This document shows positions 7,707 through 15,892 of a stretch of 64,000 nt of DNA, in pieces. The position numbers were made by a program, and so were the translations under genes. The notes below the pieces were generated by a model, which was given only the letters and a program-made list of their open reading frames with translations, ran no database searches and had not been told where the DNA came from. How positions within the stretch are numbered: the stretch's first letter is position 1; every line of letters begins with the position of its first letter. Source of the DNA: Planctomycetota bacterium (GTDB lineage: Bacteria; Planctomycetota; JAJSAM01); NCBI GenBank assembly GCA_024274785.1, contig JAJSAM010000037.1, forward strand, positions 55,309 to 119,308, written 5' to 3'.

Positions 7707-8669
7707 ATGGCCCGCTCCATTCTTCTGACGATGAGTATCGCCGCACTGGCGGTGCTGCCCGCAGCGCAGGCGCTCGCCGGGCCGATCACGGTCGATGGCC
7801 GGGTCCTCGCGTCGGAGAGCTACTACAGCTGGACGGTCGATACCAACCAGAACGACGGGAACGGCGACCCGATCCAGACCACGATCTACCTGGCGCAGGA
7901 CGCCAGGACCTTCGACGTTTACGCCGCAGTCGTCCTTTCGGCGGACCGTGTCGACAACAGCTACGGCAAGAACCAGGTCGGCTGGCCGGGGAACAATCAC
8001 AACTTCGATAAGCTGCTGAAAAGCGACAAGGCCCAGTTCGTGTTCAAGGACAACGGAAGCACCGTCCTCGATGCCACGATGGACTTCCTCTTTGAAACCC
8101 CGAAAGGCGGTGGCGTCTACTCCTCGGGTTGGGGAAACAAGAGCAGCAGTCCCCGGGACGACAAGGTGGACAGCAGTGTCGCGGTCGGGAACGTCGCCAA
8201 CATCGAGCAGGCGGCATCTTCCCTCGATTACGACCTCAATACGGTCATCGGTGGCGACTACACGGCGAAGAACAGCAAGGGACAGACCCAGGACTACACG
8301 GTCGACTCTCCGATCACGAACGGCTCCGACACCTATGCCGGAAGCGACGTCTCCGACTGGGTCTTCGAGGTCGTCTACGAATTCCAGGTCGCGGGCACGA
8401 TGTTCAACGAGCTCATCATCGATCAGAACGGGTTCAGGAAGAACTGGTCGTTCGTCGTCGCCGGCTTGCACGCTTCGCCTTACAAGACCGGGTGCGACAA
8501 GAACCTGATCCCCGGGGCCCCCACCGGAACCCCGACCCCCCCCGGCGGCATCGTGCCCACCGGCAGCGTCGTGCCTCTGCCCTCCGGTGTCTGGGTGGGC
8601 ATGCTGCTTCTCGCCGGCCTCGGAATCATGAGGATCCGTCGCCGCAGGCTTTCCGCAAGCCGGAACTGA
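7707..8669 (+). CDS. Secreted protein with VPLPA/PEP-CTERM-type sorting signal
   Basis: A 320-residue protein with an N-terminal signal peptide (LLTMSIAALAVLPAAQALA, cleavage near residue 24) and a polar, beta-rich middle. A tripartite C-terminal sorting signal is present: VPLPS (289-293), hydrophobic stretch GVWVGMLLLAGLGIM (294-308) and the basic tail RIRRRR. It matches the VPLPA variant of PEP-CTERM signals, recognised by exosortases. Thr/Pro/Gly-rich spacer precedes the signal. The gene starts one base after the anti-sigma stop and has AGGTGG upstream. It is the only sorting substrate recognised in the window. The function of the central domain is unknown. Confidence 0.88.
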   Translation: MARSILLTMSIAALAVLPAAQALAGPITVDGRVLASESYYSWTVDTNQNDGNGDPIQTTIYLAQDARTFDVYAAVVLSADRVDNSYGKNQVGWPGNNHNFDKLLKSDKAQFVFKDNGSTVLDATMDFLFETPKGGGVYSSGWGNKSSSPRDDKVDSSVAVGNVANIEQAASSLDYDLNTVIGGDYTAKNSKGQTQDYTVDSPITNGSDTYAGSDVSDWVFEVVYEFQVAGTMFNELIIDQNGFRKNWSFVVAGLHASPYKTGCDKNLIPGAPTGTPTPPGGIVPTGSVVPLPSGVWVGMLLLAGLGIMRIRRRRLSASRN

Positions 8670-8695
8670 GACCTCTCCGTCCCGAAACCAGCTCT

Positions 8696-8729
8696 CCGGG
8701 GCCGGTCGCGCTCTTGCGACCGGCCCCGG
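8696..8729 (+). terminator. Strong intrinsic terminator-like hairpin
   Basis: A perfect 14-bp inverted repeat (CCGGGGCCGGTCGC / GCGACCGGCCCCGG) surrounds the 6-base loop GCTCTT, 27 bases after the stop of the sorted-protein gene. Only a short T-containing run follows (TTAGGATT). Confidence 0.8.
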
Positions 8730-8818
8730 TTAGGATTCCGCCGGACTGGAATTTCCATTCGGCGCGGGACAGCCATTGCCGATAGGAATGCGTGCACTGA
8801 ACAGGGCGAGGAGTGTCC

Positions 8819-9307
8819 ATGCTTTCCTTTTCGACATGGCGGGCGGCCGCGCGTATTCCATGGGTGCGAGAGAACCTCGATGGCCTGAGGTCTCTCCGCA
8901 CCACCCTGTACCTCCTGCTGGCACTGCACCGCCTCGGCCGGCAGCAGGACTTTCAGTGGACCCTGCGGCTGTTCTTCCAGATGGCCCATTCGTTTGCCCA
9001 ATATGGCCGGGGTGCGGCGAAACAGACCATCAACCAGCTTTTTGGGATCCCCTGGTTTTCCAGGAAACGCAGGGCTCTGCTCATCATGATTGCCTCATAC
9101 AATCGCGTCCGGTCCCTGGCGGTTCTCTCCCCCGAGTTGGCCCCGCTTAAGCGGGAGGATTGGGAGGATGTCGCCGTCTACGTGGCGAGTCTCAAGGAGG
9201 TCCTCGCCTTCGATCACGAGGACGAAGAACACGTCCACTCGATCATGCGGGATCAGGCGGGCCTCGAAGCCATGCTTCAGGAGTTGCACGAACTCTCCCA
9301 TTGCTGA
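8819..9307 (+). CDS. Protein of unknown function
   Basis: A 162-residue, mainly helical, soluble-looking protein with a basic N-terminal half and an acidic C-terminus (HEDEEHVHSIMRDQ). No family was recognised. ATG 8819 is preferred because AGGAG (8809-8813) sits five bases before it and would overlap the alternative GTG 8813. It lies between the terminator at 8729 and rmlD, which begins 72 bases downstream, so it may lead the rml unit. No signal peptide or clear membrane helix is seen. Confidence 0.65.
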   Translation: MLSFSTWRAAARIPWVRENLDGLRSLRTTLYLLLALHRLGRQQDFQWTLRLFFQMAHSFAQYGRGAAKQTINQLFGIPWFSRKRRALLIMIASYNRVRSLAVLSPELAPLKREDWEDVAVYVASLKEVLAFDHEDEEHVHSIMRDQAGLEAMLQELHELSHC

Positions 9308-9379
9308 AGGTGGACGAACCGGCGCCCGGTGCCGATGAACGGTACGGACGGACGGGGAGAGCCGAGGAGCATCCCAACG

Positions 9380-10231
9380 ATGAGAATCCTGGTTACCGGT
9401 GCCGAGGGTCTTCTCGGCCGCGAAGTGGTGCGAGCGCTCGAACCCGATCACGAAGTCACCGCGACGGATCTGGCTGATTTCGACATCACCGACTCCAGAG
9501 CGACCGAGGCGGCCGTCCTCGCCGCTGCCCCGGAATCCATCGTGCACTGTGCGGCCTTTGCAGACGTGGATGGAGCCGAGAACGACCCCGACAGCGCCTT
9601 TCGAGCCAATGGCTTCGGCACCCGGAACCTGGTGCTCTCCGCCCGGCTCTGCTCGGCACGGCTTCTGTACGTATCCACGGACTACGTCTTTGACGGAAAA
9701 GGAAAGACGCCCTACCTGGAAAGCGACCCGGCCTCGCCCCTCGGTGTCTACGGGCGGTCCAAGTGGCTGGGTGAGCACTTCGTCAGGGAACTGGGAAGGG
9801 ACTGGTCCATTGTCAGGACCCAGGCGCTCTACGGGACATCCGGTCCTTCGTTCGTCCGGGCCATCGCCAACCGGGTGCGCGAGGGCCTTCCGCTCACCGT
9901 GGTGAACGACCAGACCGTCTGCCCGACACGCGCCGCGGACCTGGCCGTCGCGATCAGGTCCATTCTCCTCGAGGGCGGCCCGGGGACCTGGCACGCGTCC
10001 TCCGGAGGAGAGTGCACCTGGTTCGATTTCACGGCGGCCATCCTCGAGCAACTCGGTTGCCCGAAGCACCCGCTGGCCCCGCTCTCTTCCGCGAAACTGG
10101 CGCGTCCCGCCCCGCGCCCGGCCTATTCCGTTCTGCGAAATCTTCACCTCGAGATGACGATCGGGGACACTCTCCCCCACTGGAAGGATGCACTTGCGGC
10201 CCACCTGGCCGCGGAGGGTTCGGGCCCATGA
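9380..10231 (+). CDS. rmlD: dTDP-4-dehydrorhamnose reductase
   Basis: An SDR of 283 residues. It has the NAD(P)-binding glycine motif TGAEGLLG at the N-terminus, the DYVFDG box (STDYVFDGKG), and the YGRSK catalytic Tyr/Lys. It would carry out the last step of dTDP-L-rhamnose synthesis. The start at 9380 places the Rossmann strand immediately at the N-terminus; GAGGAG lies about ten bases upstream. Its stop overlaps the rmlB ATG. rmlA and rmlC are not in this window. Confidence 0.9.
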   Translation: MRILVTGAEGLLGREVVRALEPDHEVTATDLADFDITDSRATEAAVLAAAPESIVHCAAFADVDGAENDPDSAFRANGFGTRNLVLSARLCSARLLYVSTDYVFDGKGKTPYLESDPASPLGVYGRSKWLGEHFVRELGRDWSIVRTQALYGTSGPSFVRAIANRVREGLPLTVVNDQTVCPTRAADLAVAIRSILLEGGPGTWHASSGGECTWFDFTAAILEQLGCPKHPLAPLSSAKLARPAPRPAYSVLRNLHLEMTIGDTLPHWKDALAAHLAAEGSGP

Positions 10232-11256
10232 GAGTTCTCGTTACCGGCGGCGCCGGGTTCATCGGCAGCAACTTCGTGCGCTATCTGCTGAAAGAGCGCG
10301 CCGACTGGGATGTCGTCAATCTCGACCTCCTGACCTACGCCGGAAACCTGAAGAGTCTCGAGGATATCCTCGACCATCCCCGACACACGTTCGTACGCGC
10401 CGATATCTCCGATCAGGCGAGACTTTGCGAAGCGCTCCAGGGACATTTCGACCTGGTCTTCAACTTCGCGGCCGAGTCGCACGTGGATCGCTCCATCGCC
10501 GACGCCACCGCCTTCGTGCGGGCCAACATCCTCGGCGCCCAGACGCTGATCGACCTGTGCCGCGAGCGAGGGTACGGCAGGCTCCTGCACGTTTCAACGG
10601 ACGAGGTCTACGGCTCCCTCGGTGAGCATGGCCTCTTCACGGAGGATTCGCCCATCAAACCCACGAGCCCGTATGCCGCCAGCAAGGCCGCGGCGGATCT
10701 TCTGGTGCTCGCCGCGGCGCGGACCCACGGGCAGGATGTCGTCATCACCCGCTGCTCGAACAACTATGGGCCCTACCAGTTCCCCGAGAAGCTGATTCCC
10801 CTGATGATCCTGAACGCCCTCGACGATCTGCCTCTCCCCGTCTATGGCGAGGGCGTGAACGTCCGGGACTGGATTCACGTTGCGGATCACTGTCGCGGGA
10901 TTTTGACCGTGGCTGAGAACGGCCGATCCGGTTCGGTCTACAACCTCGGCGGAAAGTCCGAGCGCCAGAACCTGACGGTCGTGAAGAGCATCCTCGAAAC
11001 ACTCGACAAGCCGGAGAGCCTCATCCATTTTGTGACCGACCGGCCGGCCCACGATCTGCGCTATGCCATCGACCCGACGTTTGTCGAGGCGGAACTGGGC
11101 TGGACGCCGCGCCACGACTTCGAAACCGACCTGCGCGCCACGGTGCATTGGTATCGGGAGAACCGGGAGTGGGCCGACGAGGTCCGGTCCGGTGAGTACC
11201 GCCAATTCACCGAGTCCTGGTACGGAAAGAGGCTCGGGGACGAAACGGCAGGATAG
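10228..11256 (+). CDS. rmlB: dTDP-glucose 4,6-dehydratase
   Basis: A 342-residue extended SDR starting [16 protein letters not shown]. Diagnostic features are STDEVYGS, SPYAASKAAADLL with the YxxxK catalytic pair, and NNYGPYQFPEKLIPLMI, typical of RmlB. It converts dTDP-glucose to the 4-keto-6-deoxy sugar. ATG 10228 overlaps the rmlD stop as ATGA, so the much longer upstream frame is rejected. The gene ends with TAG, which shows TAG is used as a normal stop in this genome. Confidence 0.93.
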   Translation: MRVLVTGGAGFIGSNFVRYLLKERADWDVVNLDLLTYAGNLKSLEDILDHPRHTFVRADISDQARLCEALQGHFDLVFNFAAESHVDRSIADATAFVRANILGAQTLIDLCRERGYGRLLHVSTDEVYGSLGEHGLFTEDSPIKPTSPYAASKAAADLLVLAAARTHGQDVVITRCSNNYGPYQFPEKLIPLMILNALDDLPLPVYGEGVNVRDWIHVADHCRGILTVAENGRSGSVYNLGGKSERQNLTVVKSILETLDKPESLIHFVTDRPAHDLRYAIDPTFVEAELGWTPRHDFETDLRATVHWYRENREWADEVRSGEYRQFTESWYGKRLGDETAG

Positions 11257-11261
11257 CCACG

Positions 11262-12731
11262 ATGCGAACAAACCGCGGGCTCTCCCCGATCATCCTCTGC
11301 TTCGGTATTGCTTTTGCGCTCTACCTGGCGACCATGGCCACCGGTGTCCAATGGGGCGACCATGCCGAACTGCAATTGGCCGCGGCCAACCCCGATTTGG
11401 GCCTCGGGGTGCGCTCCTATCCACTCTGGACGATACTCGCCGCGGGAACGGTCCGCGTCTTTTCACTCGAACCCGCCTTCGGAGCAAACCTCCTGACCGC
11501 GTTCTTCGGGGCTATGGCGGTAGCGCTCTGTCATCTCTACGTCAGGGCCGCTTTCGGCTCCCGGATCGCCGCCTGGATCGCCGCCTTCAGTTTGATGGTT
11601 TGCCATCTGCTCTGGACGTTTTCCACCGTCGCGGAGATCTACTCACTCGCCGCCTGTTTCCTCTTCCTCCTCCTGATCACCGCGGAGTGGTCGCTTCAAC
11701 ACGTTCGCAGGGGGGCGTTCTTCCTGGGACTGGTGGCCGGTGTATCGCTCCTGCATCACCGCATGATTCAGCTCGCCGCGGTATCGATGCTGACGGTCCT
11801 GGTCGTCCTCTGGCACCGGCGCGGCGAACTGCGGCCCGGGATCATCTTCGGACTTCTCGGAACGGTCATCGGCGCCTTGCCCATGGCATCTCTCTTCCTG
11901 CTCCTGGCGCGACCGGCGAGCCTGGTGGAGAGAGTCCATTCGTTCCTGCTGGGAGGCTTCAGCCCCCATCTGCCGGATGGTCTCGGCCTCGGTACCGGCC
12001 TGGCCGGATTGCTCCTCTACAGTGCGAGCTTTATCGCCTTCAACCTGCCGGGGCCGCAGGGTTTCTTCTTCCTGCTGTCATTTCGGCGACGCCGGCCCTC
12101 CCACCCCGGGCATCGCGCCCTGCTGTTCGCCTTCATTCTGGGTTCCCTGCCCACCGTGCTCCTTCTGCCTCACGTCGGTGACCGTTATGTCCTGCTGCTC
12201 CCGGCCGTCTGCGCCGCGGTGGCGCTCGCGGGGGTCGCCGCAGCCGAGCGCGCGAACCGCGCATACCGGCGTGTCCTGATTCCGCTGCTCTGCCTGCTCT
12301 GCCCCCCGCTCTTTTACGGTGCTTTCGCGGTGTTGGATATTCCCGCGAAACTCGGCCTCTTCCAGGGTGTCGACCGGGTGCATCGTGAGGAGTTCCTGTG
12401 GCCCGGCCACAGCAGGGATCGTTCCGCCGAGGCGTTCGCCGAGAAGGTTCTGCGGGATCTTCCCGCCGACGCCGTTCTCCTCACGGAGTGGGGAGACGGC
12501 TGTGTGCTGCTCTATGCCAGCCGGATCCAGGGGCTCCGGCCGGACGTTCGCATCCGACAGACCTTGTGGCAGGATAGGTTCGACGTTGCGGTACGCGACA
12601 ACGCCGGGCGCAGAGTTTTCATGACGACCTATCCACACACCCCCCCGACCTTGCGTGCTCCCCCGGGTTTCGCTCTTATGCCGAGGATCCCCGCCATGCT
12701 CTGGGAGGTGGTCCCGGATGATCGGCGGTGA
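11262..12731 (+). CDS. Polytopic membrane protein, DUF2723/GT39-like
   Basis: A 489-residue protein with about ten membrane helices in the first 370 residues and a soluble C-terminal domain. An acidic pair near the start of the first outer loop (TGVQWGDHAELQLAAA) resembles the D-x-x-E position of DUF2723 and GT-C (protein-O-mannosyltransferase-like) enzymes. GT-C enzymes use lipid-linked sugars outside the membrane. It begins five bases after rmlB, so it may use rhamnose or modify a protein or glycan. The acceptor is unknown. Confidence 0.7.
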   Translation: MRTNRGLSPIILCFGIAFALYLATMATGVQWGDHAELQLAAANPDLGLGVRSYPLWTILAAGTVRVFSLEPAFGANLLTAFFGAMAVALCHLYVRAAFGSRIAAWIAAFSLMVCHLLWTFSTVAEIYSLAACFLFLLLITAEWSLQHVRRGAFFLGLVAGVSLLHHRMIQLAAVSMLTVLVVLWHRRGELRPGIIFGLLGTVIGALPMASLFLLLARPASLVERVHSFLLGGFSPHLPDGLGLGTGLAGLLLYSASFIAFNLPGPQGFFFLLSFRRRRPSHPGHRALLFAFILGSLPTVLLLPHVGDRYVLLLPAVCAAVALAGVAAAERANRAYRRVLIPLLCLLCPPLFYGAFAVLDIPAKLGLFQGVDRVHREEFLWPGHSRDRSAEAFAEKVLRDLPADAVLLTEWGDGCVLLYASRIQGLRPDVRIRQTLWQDRFDVAVRDNAGRRVFMTTYPHTPPTLRAPPGFALMPRIPAMLWEVVPDDRR

Positions 12732-12822
12732 GGTGAACCGGGCAGGGAGCCGCGGATTCAGGCCGGCAACGCCCCCCCGCGGCCCCGTTCGGGACGGCGA
12801 TCGCGCCCGGTAACGCACGGCC

Positions 12823-12838
12823 GGGACGGAGTCGTCCC
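12823..12838. terminator. Hairpin between convergent genes
   Basis: GGGACG / CGTCCC form a 6-bp stem with a 4-base loop, roughly midway between the ends of the plus-strand membrane-protein gene (12731) and the minus-strand fcl gene (12885). Position suggests a shared terminator; no T-tract is present. Confidence 0.4.
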
Positions 12839-12884
12839 CCCGATCGTGGGGAAGCAGTGCGGCGCCGCATATGCGAGAACCAGT

Positions 12885-13826
12885 TCAGGTCCGGAGATCG
12901 GCCTGATGCTCGAGAAACCACGCGTAGGTCGTGGCCAGGCCCTCCCTGAGAGCGATCTTCGATTTCCAGCCGAGCGCCGCCAGCTTATCGACGTTCAACC
13001 GCTTGCGTGGCGTGCCGTCCGGCTTGCTCTCGCAAAACCGCAACTCCGCCTGAAGGCCGACGATCTCCTTCACCATCTCCGCGGCCTCCGCGATCGTGAG
13101 GTCCATCCCGACGCCGGCATTGACGATCTCCGCATCACTGTAGTGCATCATCAGGAAGTGAGCGCAGTCCGCCAGGTCGTCCACGTGCAGGAATTCCCGT
13201 CGCGGCTCCCCCGTACCCCATACCTCGACCTCGCAAAGCCCTTCGAGCTTCGCTTCGTGAAAACGGCGCATCAGGCCCGGTAGCACGTGGCCGTGGTCGA
13301 GGCTGAAGTTGTCGCCGGGTCCGTACAGGTTCGTCGGCATGATCGAAATCGCATTGAAGCCGTACTGCTTCCGAAGCGCCTGGCAGAGCTTGATACCGGC
13401 GATCTTGGCTACGGCGTACGGCTCGTTAGTGGGCTCCAGCGGCCCCGCCAGGAGACTGCTCTCCCGGATGGGCTGCGCGGCCATACGGGGGTAGATGCAC
13501 GAGGATCCGAGAAACATCAGCTTCCTGACTCCCGACCGGAAGGCCAACTCGATCACATTCGTCTGGATCTTCAGGTTATCGAGGATGAAGTCCGCAGGAC
13601 GCGTGGAGTTCGCGAGGATCCCACCGACCCGGGCCGCGGCCAGGAACACGTACTCCGGCCTCTCTCGTTCGAAAAACTCCCGGCAGGAGATGAAATCGAG
13701 CAGATCGAGGGCCTTCCGTGGAGCGGTGATGACGCTGCGATAGCCCTTTTGAAGCAGGCGCCGGCAGATCGCGGAGCCGACCATGCCCTCGTGACCGGCA
13801 ACATAGATTCTGGCGTCTGTCTTCAT
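12885..13826 (-). CDS. fcl: GDP-L-fucose synthase
   Basis: A 313-residue SDR beginning MKTDARIYVAGHEGMVG. Hallmarks are the GHxGMVGSA glycine motif, the SSCIYP box, NEPYAVAKIAG with the YxxxK pair, and NLYGPGDNFS. It performs the epimerase/reductase step that makes GDP-L-fucose from the GMD product. ATG 13826 is preferred because GGGAG sits six bases before it; the two more upstream ATG codons have no room for a ribosome site. It lies 16 bases after gmd. Confidence 0.93.
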   Translation of the reverse strand: MKTDARIYVAGHEGMVGSAICRRLLQKGYRSVITAPRKALDLLDFISCREFFERERPEYVFLAAARVGGILANSTRPADFILDNLKIQTNVIELAFRSGVRKLMFLGSSCIYPRMAAQPIRESSLLAGPLEPTNEPYAVAKIAGIKLCQALRKQYGFNAISIMPTNLYGPGDNFSLDHGHVLPGLMRRFHEAKLEGLCEVEVWGTGEPRREFLHVDDLADCAHFLMMHYSDAEIVNAGVGMDLTIAEAAEMVKEIVGLQAELRFCESKPDGTPRKRLNVDKLAALGWKSKIALREGLATTYAWFLEHQADLRT

Positions 13827-13842
13827 CGGCATCTCCCGTCGC

Positions 13843-14928
13843 CTATTCGACGAAGGCCCGGCCGGGCTCACCCTCGGCAAGCATCGCCTGTTCCCGTCGG
13901 GCCCGCTTCAGGTCCTGCTCCGCCATCTCCGCAATCAATGCGTTGAAATCGGTCCTGGGGCTCCACCCGAGCAGCCTGCGCGCCTTTCCGGCGTCACCGC
14001 AAAGCGACTGCACCTCACTCGGCCGGAAGTACCGCGGATCGACTCTCACCACGACTCTGCCGGTCTCCTCATCGACACCGCACTCTTCCGCCCCCTTACC
14101 CGTCCACCGGATCGTCATGCCCATCGCGGTGCCGCAAGTCTCCGCGAAGGTCCGCACACTGTGCTGCACCCCCGTGGCGATCACAAAGTCCTCCGGCCGC
14201 TCGTGCTGAAGCATCAGCCACTGTGCTTCGATGTAGTCGCGGGCGTGGCCCCAGTCCCGAAGGGCATCCAGATTTCCGAGGTAGACCGCGTCCTGCATTC
14301 CGAGTTTCACCCTGGCCAGCCCGCGCGTGATTTTCCGGGTTACGAAGGTTCCGCCTCGAATCGGTGACTCGTGGTTGAAGAGAATACCGTTGCAGGCGAA
14401 GTAATCGTAAGACTCGCGATAGTTGACCGTGATCCAGAACGCATACAACTTCGCCACGGCATAAGGTGAACGGGGATGGAAAGGAGTGTTTTCCGTCTGG
14501 GGACTCTCTGCCGCTCCACCGTACAACTCCGAGGTCGACGCCTGGTAGAAGCGCACCGAGTGCTCCAACCCGAGGATCCGGATCGCCTCCAGCAGTCTCA
14601 GGGTCCCCAGTGCGTCCGAGTTTGCGGTGTATTCGGGAGTTTCGAAGGAGACCGCGACATGACTCTGCGCAGCCAGGTTGTAAAGTTCGTCCGGACGCAC
14701 CTCCCCGAGGATGCGGATCAGGCTGGTCGGATCGGTCAGGTCGCCGTAGTGGAGGATCAGGCGACGGGACTCCTCGTGCGGATCTTCGTAGATATGGTCG
14801 ATCCGGCCGGTATTGAAGAGTGAGGCCCGGCGTTTGATGCCGTGCACTTCATAGCCCTTCCCGATCAGGAATTCAGCCAGATAGGCCCCGTCCTGCCCGG
14901 TGATTCCGGTAATCAGCGCCCGCTTCAA
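13843..14928 (-). CDS. gmd: GDP-mannose 4,6-dehydratase (TTG start)
   Basis: A 361-residue extended SDR. It shows [41 protein letters not shown] and [16 protein letters not shown], the last being very characteristic of GMD. The start is taken as TTG 14928 because GGGGAGG lies six bases upstream and the N-terminus then matches the family; an ATG-led longer frame (15069) adds unrelated residues. With fcl it gives GDP-L-fucose from GDP-mannose; no GDP-mannose synthesis gene is evident here. Confidence 0.92.
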   Translation of the reverse strand: MKRALITGITGQDGAYLAEFLIGKGYEVHGIKRRASLFNTGRIDHIYEDPHEESRRLILHYGDLTDPTSLIRILGEVRPDELYNLAAQSHVAVSFETPEYTANSDALGTLRLLEAIRILGLEHSVRFYQASTSELYGGAAESPQTENTPFHPRSPYAVAKLYAFWITVNYRESYDYFACNGILFNHESPIRGGTFVTRKITRGLARVKLGMQDAVYLGNLDALRDWGHARDYIEAQWLMLQHERPEDFVIATGVQHSVRTFAETCGTAMGMTIRWTGKGAEECGVDEETGRVVVRVDPRYFRPSEVQSLCGDAGKARRLLGWSPRTDFNALIAEMAEQDLKRARREQAMLAEGEPGRAFVE

Positions 14929-15022
14929 GATAGGCCTCCCCGGTGTTCTGGTCGTGGGATGCACTCCTCGGCATCTGTCTCCTGCATCCCCATTCAACCT
15001 CATATCCGGGTGCTCCGGCACC

Positions 15023-15892
15023 TCAGAAGTACAGGATCGCCACGGCAAACAACGTCCAGGCGACTCCATTCACGAGCAGCGGAGGATCCTTGACGAGGGT
15101 AATGACCGGAGAGGCACCGCCCCGGCGAAGATGGACGAGGAACAGGTAGCGAAAGATCCCGAAGATGACGAAGGGCACGGTGAAGACGAGGTTCCGCGTT
15201 CCGAACTCGGCCACCGTCCGGGCGTCCAGCGTGTAGAGGCTGTAGCAGAGCACCACCGAGGCGGTGGTCACCGCGATGACCTGATCGAGAAACCCCGGCA
15301 GATACTCCCGCAGGGTTTCGCGGTGATCTTCACCACTCTCCTCGAGCAGGACCACCTCCGCCCGCCGCTTGCATAGCGCGAGAAAGAGGGAGAGGAAGAT
15401 CGTCGTCAGGATCAACCAGGACGACAGGTAGAGGTCGAGCACGACCGCCCCCGCCAGGACCCGCAGCACGAAACCGGAGGCGATGCAGAAAACGTCGACC
15501 AGCACCACCTGCTTCAGCCGTACGCAATAGGCGACCTGGATGGCCAGGTACAACGAGAGGATCCATCCGAGGCCCGCGCTGACGAGATAACCCACCGTGA
15601 CGCCACCGCCGGCGAGGAGCCCGGCCACCACCAGAGCGAACCCGGCGGACAGGGCTCCCGAGGCAATGGGACGATTCCGCTTTTCGGGGTGTTCCCGATC
15701 CCGCTCGCGATCGAGGACGTCGTTCAGGAGATAGACGCCGGAACTGACGATCGAAAAGGAGCCCAACGCCAGGGCCACCCGGAACAGGTCAGGCCCGTCG
15801 AACATCCGCTTGCCAAACATGGGTGCTGCCAGGACGAACACGTTCTTCGACCACTGCCAGGGTCTCATGGAGGCCAGGAGCGCCCGGATCAT
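15023..15892 (-). CDS. UbiA-family prenyltransferase, decaprenyl-phosphate phosphoribosyltransferase-like
   Basis: A 289-residue protein with about eight to nine membrane helices. It carries the Asp-rich box [19 protein letters not shown] and the [13 protein letters not shown] element seen in decaprenyl-phosphate 5-phosphoribosyltransferases, which transfer phosphoribose from PRPP to a polyprenyl phosphate as the first step to polyprenyl-phospho-arabinose. The partner epimerase genes (DprE1/DprE2) are not recognised nearby. ATG 15892 overlaps the stop of the CapD-like gene (ATGA). A different aromatic or lipid acceptor cannot be excluded. Confidence 0.78.
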   Translation of the reverse strand: MIRALLASMRPWQWSKNVFVLAAPMFGKRMFDGPDLFRVALALGSFSIVSSGVYLLNDVLDRERDREHPEKRNRPIASGALSAGFALVVAGLLAGGGVTVGYLVSAGLGWILSLYLAIQVAYCVRLKQVVLVDVFCIASGFVLRVLAGAVVLDLYLSSWLILTTIFLSLFLALCKRRAEVVLLEESGEDHRETLREYLPGFLDQVIAVTTASVVLCYSLYTLDARTVAEFGTRNLVFTVPFVIFGIFRYLFLVHLRRGGASPVITLVKDPPLLVNGVAWTLFAVAILYF

